A DNA stretch of 8,057 bases from Candidatus Nitrosopumilus sp. (GTDB lineage Archaea > Thermoproteota > Nitrososphaeria > Nitrososphaerales > Nitrosopumilaceae), in NCBI GenBank assembly GCA_013043295.1, contig JABDOO010000044.1:1-8057 (forward strand). The letters run 5' to 3'. The notes below the pieces were generated by a model. It was not told the DNA's origin. It made no database searches and worked only from the letters and a program-made list of their open reading frames with translations. A program made the translations under genes and the position numbers. Shown piece after piece: positions 5,509 to 8,057 of this stretch. Positions within the stretch are counted from its first letter, which is position 1; every line of letters begins with the position of its first letter.

Positions 5509-5518
5509 GTTTATATCC
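5509..5518. promoter_or_regulatory. Shared TATA-like element in the divergent promoter
   Basis: GTTTATATCC lies between the NusA-like gene (minus) and the ABC ATPase (plus). Read leftward it places a start near 5488-5490, about 10 nt before the ATG at 5478. Read rightward it places one near 5539, about 22 nt before the ATG at 5561. An imperfect inverted repeat GAATC/GATTC (5481-5485, 5494-5498) overlaps the leftward start and could be an operator. A weaker A-rich stretch at 5527-5537 is an alternative for the plus gene. Confidence 0.4.
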
Positions 5519-5560
5519 CTTAGTGCAAAACAAAAATTCTAGTTTGGATCTAAAAGAATC

Positions 5561-6499
5561 ATGACATTTCTTAAAGTAAATGGATTATCGACAAGATATT
5601 CTTCATCCAGGGGTCCAGTATACGCTGTAGATGATGTTGATTTTGAATTAGAGAATGGTGAATCCATTGGAATTGCAGGTGAAAGCGCATGTGGAAAAAG
5701 TACTTTGGGGTTGTCCTTAATCCGAATGCTTTCTGGAGCTACTTCAAATGGAGAGATACAATTTGACGGTAATTCTATTTTAGAAATGGATGAATCTAAT
5801 TTTGATAAGCAACTTAGATGGAAAAAAATCTCAATGGTTTTTCAAGGTGCCATGAATTCACTAGATCCAGTATTTACAATCAATGAACAATTTCTAGAAA
5901 TCTTAAAACAACATAATTTTGATGGTAACCCAAAAAAAATAATCTCAGATGCTATGAATTCTGTCAGTCTGGATGAAAATGTGCTAAAGAAATATCCTCA
6001 TGAACTTAGTGGTGGAATGAAACAAAGAGTAATTATTGCAATGGCATTGTTACTAAAACCTAAATTTGTTATTGCTGATGAACCCACTACTGCACTGGAT
6101 GTTTTAATTCAGGCACAAATTATCAATCTATTAAAATCTCTAAAAAAAGATGGCATGTCTTTCATGTTAATTACTCATGATTTGGCAGTTTTATCTGAGA
6201 TTGCAGATAAAGTTGGCATAATGTATGGTGGTCAAATGGTAGAATTTGGTTCATCTGAACAAATTTACAAAAATCCAAAACACCCTTACACTCAAGGACT
6301 TTTAGAATCTATTCCTAGACTACAAGGAGATACTCCAAAATACATCAAAGGTAATCCTCCTAGTTTACTTGATGCTCCAACACAATGCAGATTTATTGAA
6401 AGATGTCCTTTGGCAATAGAAAAATGCAAAGAAGTTCCTCCTAAATTTAAGACCAAAACGGGATATGTTAGATGTTGGTTATACGAAGATGAACAATAA
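5561..6499 (+). CDS. Oligopeptide/dipeptide ABC transporter ATP-binding protein, OppD/DppD type
   Basis: Cytoplasmic ATPase subunit that powers a peptide (or nickel-type) importer. The 312 residues contain Walker A GESACGKST (40-48), the Q-loop (Gln95 in MVFQGAMNSLDP), the signature LSGGMKQR (149-156), Walker B with Asp173-Glu174 and the DEPTTALD switch, and His206. The C-terminal oligo/dipeptide extension follows (HPYTQGLLESIP at 241-252). Cys276, Cys282, Cys289 and Cys305 match the four-cysteine pattern of this extension, which I recall holding an iron-sulfur cluster in a mycobacterial DppD. Walker A has Ala43 where Gly is usual. No binding protein, permease or second ATPase is adjacent: the upstream neighbour is divergent and the downstream one convergent. 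The partners must be encoded elsewhere. Substrate is not determinable. Confidence 0.93.
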   Translation: MTFLKVNGLSTRYSSSRGPVYAVDDVDFELENGESIGIAGESACGKSTLGLSLIRMLSGATSNGEIQFDGNSILEMDESNFDKQLRWKKISMVFQGAMNSLDPVFTINEQFLEILKQHNFDGNPKKIISDAMNSVSLDENVLKKYPHELSGGMKQRVIIAMALLLKPKFVIADEPTTALDVLIQAQIINLLKSLKKDGMSFMLITHDLAVLSEIADKVGIMYGGQMVEFGSSEQIYKNPKHPYTQGLLESIPRLQGDTPKYIKGNPPSLLDAPTQCRFIERCPLAIEKCKEVPPKFKTKTGYVRCWLYEDEQ

Positions 6500-6501
6500 G
6501 T

Positions 6502-6795
6502 TTACCCTGAATTGAGAAATTCCTCATCAATTTTTTTTAAATATATTTCTTGGATATTTGCAATCTCTCTGCCTGTAGTGTTTTTTGAAATCATTTTTGC
6601 ATATTGAACTAACTCTTGATTTTTTTCAGTTTTTTCAAATTCTTCAATTTTTTTAAATGACTCTTGCTCAAATTTCATTATGTCTCTTAATTCTTTACTG
6701 ATTTCTACTGCTTTCATTTTTTCATAATTCTTTGAATTAGATTTTCTAAAATTTATTTCATCAATTAATTTTTGGATTTCTTCTTTATCCTTCAA
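6502..6795 (-). CDS. Coiled-coil hypothetical protein with TTG start
   Basis: I do not recognise a named family. From TTG at 6795 it has 97 residues, very rich in Lys and Glu, without cysteine, membrane helix or signal peptide. Residues about 1-60 are predicted by eye to be long helix or coiled coil (KDKEEIQKLIDEINF, KELRDIMKFEQESFKKIEEFEK), and a second helical stretch follows near 75-95. The TTG start is supported by a TTAAAATATTTGG box centred 24 nt upstream, giving a leaderless transcript. No ATG is available before an in-frame stop. The alternative is the internal ATG at 6717 (71 residues). Its stop is 2 nt from the stop of the convergent ABC ATPase. Confidence 0.65.
   Translation of the reverse strand: MKDKEEIQKLIDEINFRKSNSKNYEKMKAVEISKELRDIMKFEQESFKKIEEFEKTEKNQELVQYAKMISKNTTGREIANIQEIYLKKIDEEFLNSG
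6531..6538 (+). terminator. T8 tract that may end the ABC ATPase transcript
   Basis: Eight consecutive T on the plus strand, 31 nt after the ATPase stop and inside the convergent gene at 6502-6795. It is the first strong T-run available, so the transcripts probably overlap. Confidence 0.4.
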
Positions 6796-6812
6796 TATTT
6801 TTTAAAAAATTC

Positions 6813-6825
6813 CCAAATATTTTAA
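6813..6825 (-). promoter_or_regulatory. TATA-like box for the coiled-coil gene
   Basis: The minus strand reads TTAAAATATTTGG, centred about 24 nt before the TTG at 6795. It overlaps the stop codon of the small zinc-finger ORF. The same TTAAAATAT core occurs before the roadblock-like gene. Confidence 0.45.
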
Positions 6826-6917
6826 TTTTGTATTTCTTTTTTATGCTCTAAAATATGCTTCAAACCATCCGTCATACTCAAAGAATCTAAATCTATTTCA
6901 CAATAGGGACACTTCAA
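6822..6917 (-). CDS. 31-residue C2H2-type zinc-finger ORF
   Basis: From TTG at 6917 the minus strand encodes a 31-residue peptide, mostly one finger: Cys3-x2-Cys6 in KCPYCEID, then His21-x3-His25 in LKHILEHKKE. The spacing Cys-x2-Cys-x14-His-x3-His is close to a classical C2H2 finger. It begins 4 nt after the stop of the upstream gene (6922-7296), so it could be translated by coupling from the same mRNA. No ATG lies upstream before an in-frame stop; the alternatives are TTG 6917 or ATT 6929. The role is unknown, with nucleic-acid or protein binding possible. The finger pattern is the only evidence beyond position, but it is specific and would be unusual by chance. Confidence 0.5.
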   Translation of the reverse strand: MKCPYCEIDLDSLSMTDGLKHILEHKKEIQN

Positions 6918-6921
6918 AGTT

Positions 6922-7296
6922 TTAGGAATATTTTTTTACAATTGGTAAGCAAGAGTCTATGATTCTAAGCATTTCTGATCTGATGACTTTTTTATCTATA
7001 GAAATCCATACTCTTGATTTTTTAATTGCAAATGATATTGTTTGTACCTTCTTTCTTTCTTCCCATACGAACTCAATTTCTCCTAAATTCTTATCAAAAA
7101 ATCCTTCCAGATCTGTCTTTATTGCAATATGTGAAAATTGATACTGTGTGTTCTTTTCATTTAAGAGTGGGATCAAATCTGGCCGTCTCTTATATGCTAG
7201 AAGATCACCGCTTTCTCCAATTACTCCAACAAATCTAATGAATGGACTAATTGTAGCAATGGTATCACAGATTTTGATAAAGTCTTTTTTTGACAA
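6922..7296 (-). CDS. Roadblock/LC7-like small protein with TTG start
   Basis: A 124-residue soluble protein. From memory it resembles a thaumarchaeal uncharacterised family (I believe DUF6659). The features are IRFVGVIGESGDLLAYKRR near 20-38, a middle helical part, then GEIEFVWEERKKVQTISFAI and a VWISID strand. This alternation of strands and helices recalls roadblock/LC7 or profilin-like regulatory folds, which often assemble with small GTPases or signalling proteins. That link is inference. The start is TTG at 7296; no in-frame ATG precedes it usefully, and a TTAAAATATC box is centred about 27 nt upstream. The 31-residue zinc-finger ORF follows within 4 nt. The gene is divergent from the response regulator, which fits a signalling context without proving it. 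Confidence 0.7.
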   Translation of the reverse strand: MSKKDFIKICDTIATISPFIRFVGVIGESGDLLAYKRRPDLIPLLNEKNTQYQFSHIAIKTDLEGFFDKNLGEIEFVWEERKKVQTISFAIKKSRVWISIDKKVIRSEMLRIIDSCLPIVKKYS

Positions 7297-7318
7297 CTAA
7301 TTTGAGGTGTAAAAAGAT

Positions 7319-7328
7319 GATATTTTAA
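7319..7328 (-). promoter_or_regulatory. TATA-like box for the roadblock-like gene
   Basis: The minus strand reads TTAAAATATC, centred about 27 nt before the TTG at 7296, so the transcript should be leaderless. Confidence 0.5.
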
Positions 7329-7346
7329 TCATTGTCGATACAATGA
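7329..7346. promoter_or_regulatory. Inverted repeat next to the roadblock-like promoter
   Basis: TCATTGT (7329-7335) and ACAATGA (7340-7346) are perfect 7-bp arms around CGAT. The repeat abuts the upstream edge of the minus-strand TATA box, where a regulator could act on initiation. Confidence 0.35.
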
Positions 7347-7377
7347 GAGATTTGTCATGAATTCAGTATAGAAAAAC

Positions 7378-7412
7378 TGGTTAAAGTCTTAAAAAATGGC
7401 CATTTTTAACCA
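7378..7412. promoter_or_regulatory. Compound palindrome in the divergent intergenic region
   Basis: A 16-bp perfect palindrome, AAAAATGGCCATTTTT (7392-7407), is nested with an 8-bp inverted repeat, TGGTTAAA (7378-7385) and TTTAACCA (7405-7412). It lies between the two divergent genes and about 50 nt upstream of the plus-strand promoter. It is a candidate operator; no regulator is identified. Confidence 0.4.
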
Positions 7413-7435
7413 TCTTCATATCTTATGATTGTACA

Positions 7436-7471
7436 ATTTACATAATATTTTGTGTTCGTAACATGTGTTAC
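7436..7471 (+). promoter_or_regulatory. Probable response-regulator promoter with start-site palindrome
   Basis: ATTTACATAATATTTT (7436-7451) is TATA-like and predicts a start near 7465-7472. GTAACA-TG-TGTTAC (7458-7471) is an inverted repeat with 6-bp arms lying on that predicted start. A bound protein there would block initiation, so autoregulation is possible. The leader to the ATG at 7511 would be about 40 nt. Confidence 0.35.
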
Positions 7472-7510
7472 ATACTATCCATTACAAGATACTACAAAAT
7501 AATACATTAT

Positions 7511-7867
7511 ATGAAAATCCTAGTAGTTGATGACAATGTCGATATTACAGGCATGTTTTCAAAATATCTCACTTTAAAGGGCTATGAGTGCGCAATTTCT
7601 AATACCGGCCAAAATGCTCTAAATATGATAAAAAATCAGTCTTTTGATTATGTGATTTTAGATATGTCTATGCCAGAATTTGGAGGATTAGATGTGATAA
7701 AATCCTTGGAAAATGAAGACTTGCTAAAAAATAATAAAATAATTATTTTGACTGCATCATCTGTTTCAAATGTTGATATTGAAAATATTACAAAGAAAGA
7801 AGGGATTACTACTTTTCTAAAGAAACCAGTTCAATTAAGTGAATTACTTCAGGTGCTAGCAAACTAA
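7511..7867 (+). CDS. Stand-alone receiver-domain response regulator
   Basis: A CheY-like single-domain protein of 118 residues that takes phosphate from a histidine kinase. The receiver fold is complete: MKILVVDDN with Asp7 and Asp8, phospho-acceptor Asp51 in VILDMSMPEFGG, Thr81 in IILTAS, and Lys105 in FLKKP. There is no DNA-binding or enzymatic output domain, so it must act through protein contacts or in a phosphorelay. I chose the ATG at 7511 because receiver domains begin with this beta strand. An in-frame ATG at 7463 would add 16 residues (MCYILSITRYY...) with no family counterpart and would lie within a palindrome. A membrane sensor-like gene starts 41 nt downstream and may be its partner. 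Confidence 0.92.
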   Translation: MKILVVDDNVDITGMFSKYLTLKGYECAISNTGQNALNMIKNQSFDYVILDMSMPEFGGLDVIKSLENEDLLKNNKIIILTASSVSNVDIENITKKEGITTFLKKPVQLSELLQVLAN

Positions 7868-7908
7868 TTTGGCTTTTAGCATAATGGATTTATTAAGTGA
7901 TGTAATAT

Positions 7909-8057
7909 ATGAAACGCAAATTTAAACTCAATAATAATTTCATTGCTAATAGCATTCAAAATAAAATACTAGTCCCAATGTTACTTTTATCATTAGTTCC
8001 AACTTTTATTTTTGGCATGATATTTTTAAATAATGAAATTGCTAATTTAGATGGAAA
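7909..8057 (+). CDS. N-terminus of a membrane sensor protein, probably histidine kinase, cut by the window edge
   Basis: Only 49 residues are visible. A basic, asparagine-rich head (MKRKFKLNNN) is followed by SIQNKI and a hydrophobic helix (about 21-40, LVPMLLLSLVPTFIFGMIFL). This is the arrangement at the start of many sensor histidine kinases and chemoreceptors with an extracytoplasmic Cache-type domain. The gene begins 41 nt after the response-regulator stop on the same strand and is probably co-transcribed with it. A TTTATTAAG stretch just upstream is too close (about 16 nt) to serve as its TATA box. The kinase assignment rests on context and the helix only; no catalytic motif is in view. 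Confidence 0.6.
   Translation, partial: MKRKFKLNNNFIANSIQNKILVPMLLLSLVPTFIFGMIFLNNEIANLDG

Noticed and set aside
6980..7004. Hammerhead ribozyme core (CTGATGA followed by GAAA)
   Set aside because: The bases between the two motifs form no stem II, and the stretch is well-behaved coding sequence of the roadblock-like gene on the other strand.
7463..7510. N-terminal 16-residue extension of the response regulator from the ATG at 7463
   Set aside because: The extension has no receiver-family counterpart and lies over a palindrome at the predicted transcription start. The fold begins at MKILVVDDN from 7511.
1..8057. CRISPR arrays, insertion sequences, integrase or attachment sites
   Set aside because: No regularly spaced direct repeats, transposase-like frames or long terminal repeats were seen on reading both strands.

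Overview
The window is AT-rich and looks like a piece of a marine ammonia-oxidising archaeon (Nitrososphaerota/Thaumarchaeota, Nitrosopumilus-like). Four things suggest this: an archaeal-type aspartyl-tRNA synthetase, a dehydrogenase very like the Sulfolobus LeuB, TATA-like boxes 24-27 nt upstream of start codons with almost no leader, and several very small zinc-binding proteins. The assignment rests on remembered family resemblance, not on a search.

Layout. 1-1377 (+) is the 3' part of a CHASE-domain sensor histidine kinase whose reading frame is open to the left edge. 1512-2528 (+) is a 3-isopropylmalate dehydrogenase-type enzyme on its own leaderless promoter. 2529-2996 has no convincing protein gene, but it holds a GC-rich, strongly folded element at 2601-2700. 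I read this as an undescribed minus-strand non-coding RNA: it has a three-way junction, a correctly spaced TATA box and a T-rich end. 2997-3128 (+) is a 43-residue zinc ribbon. It converges on a minus-strand block: a small hypothetical gene (3130-3378), a zinc-ribbon protein (3425-3658), aspS (3677-4963) and a NusA-like KH protein (4966-5478). The last three are tightly spaced and look like one information-processing operon read from about 5490 leftward.

Divergent from that operon, 5561-6499 (+) encodes an OppD/DppD-type peptide ABC ATPase without its permeases. It meets, tail to tail, a minus-strand coiled-coil protein that starts with TTG (6502-6795). Behind that lie a 31-residue zinc-finger ORF (6822-6917) and a roadblock-like protein that also starts with TTG (6922-7296). 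A 214-nt intergenic region with three inverted repeats precedes a stand-alone receiver-domain response regulator (7511-7867). The final gene (7909 to the edge) begins like a membrane sensor protein.

The two ends therefore carry signal-transduction genes. The middle carries translation, transcription and small zinc proteins. The most novel item is the minus-strand RNA at 2601-2700.
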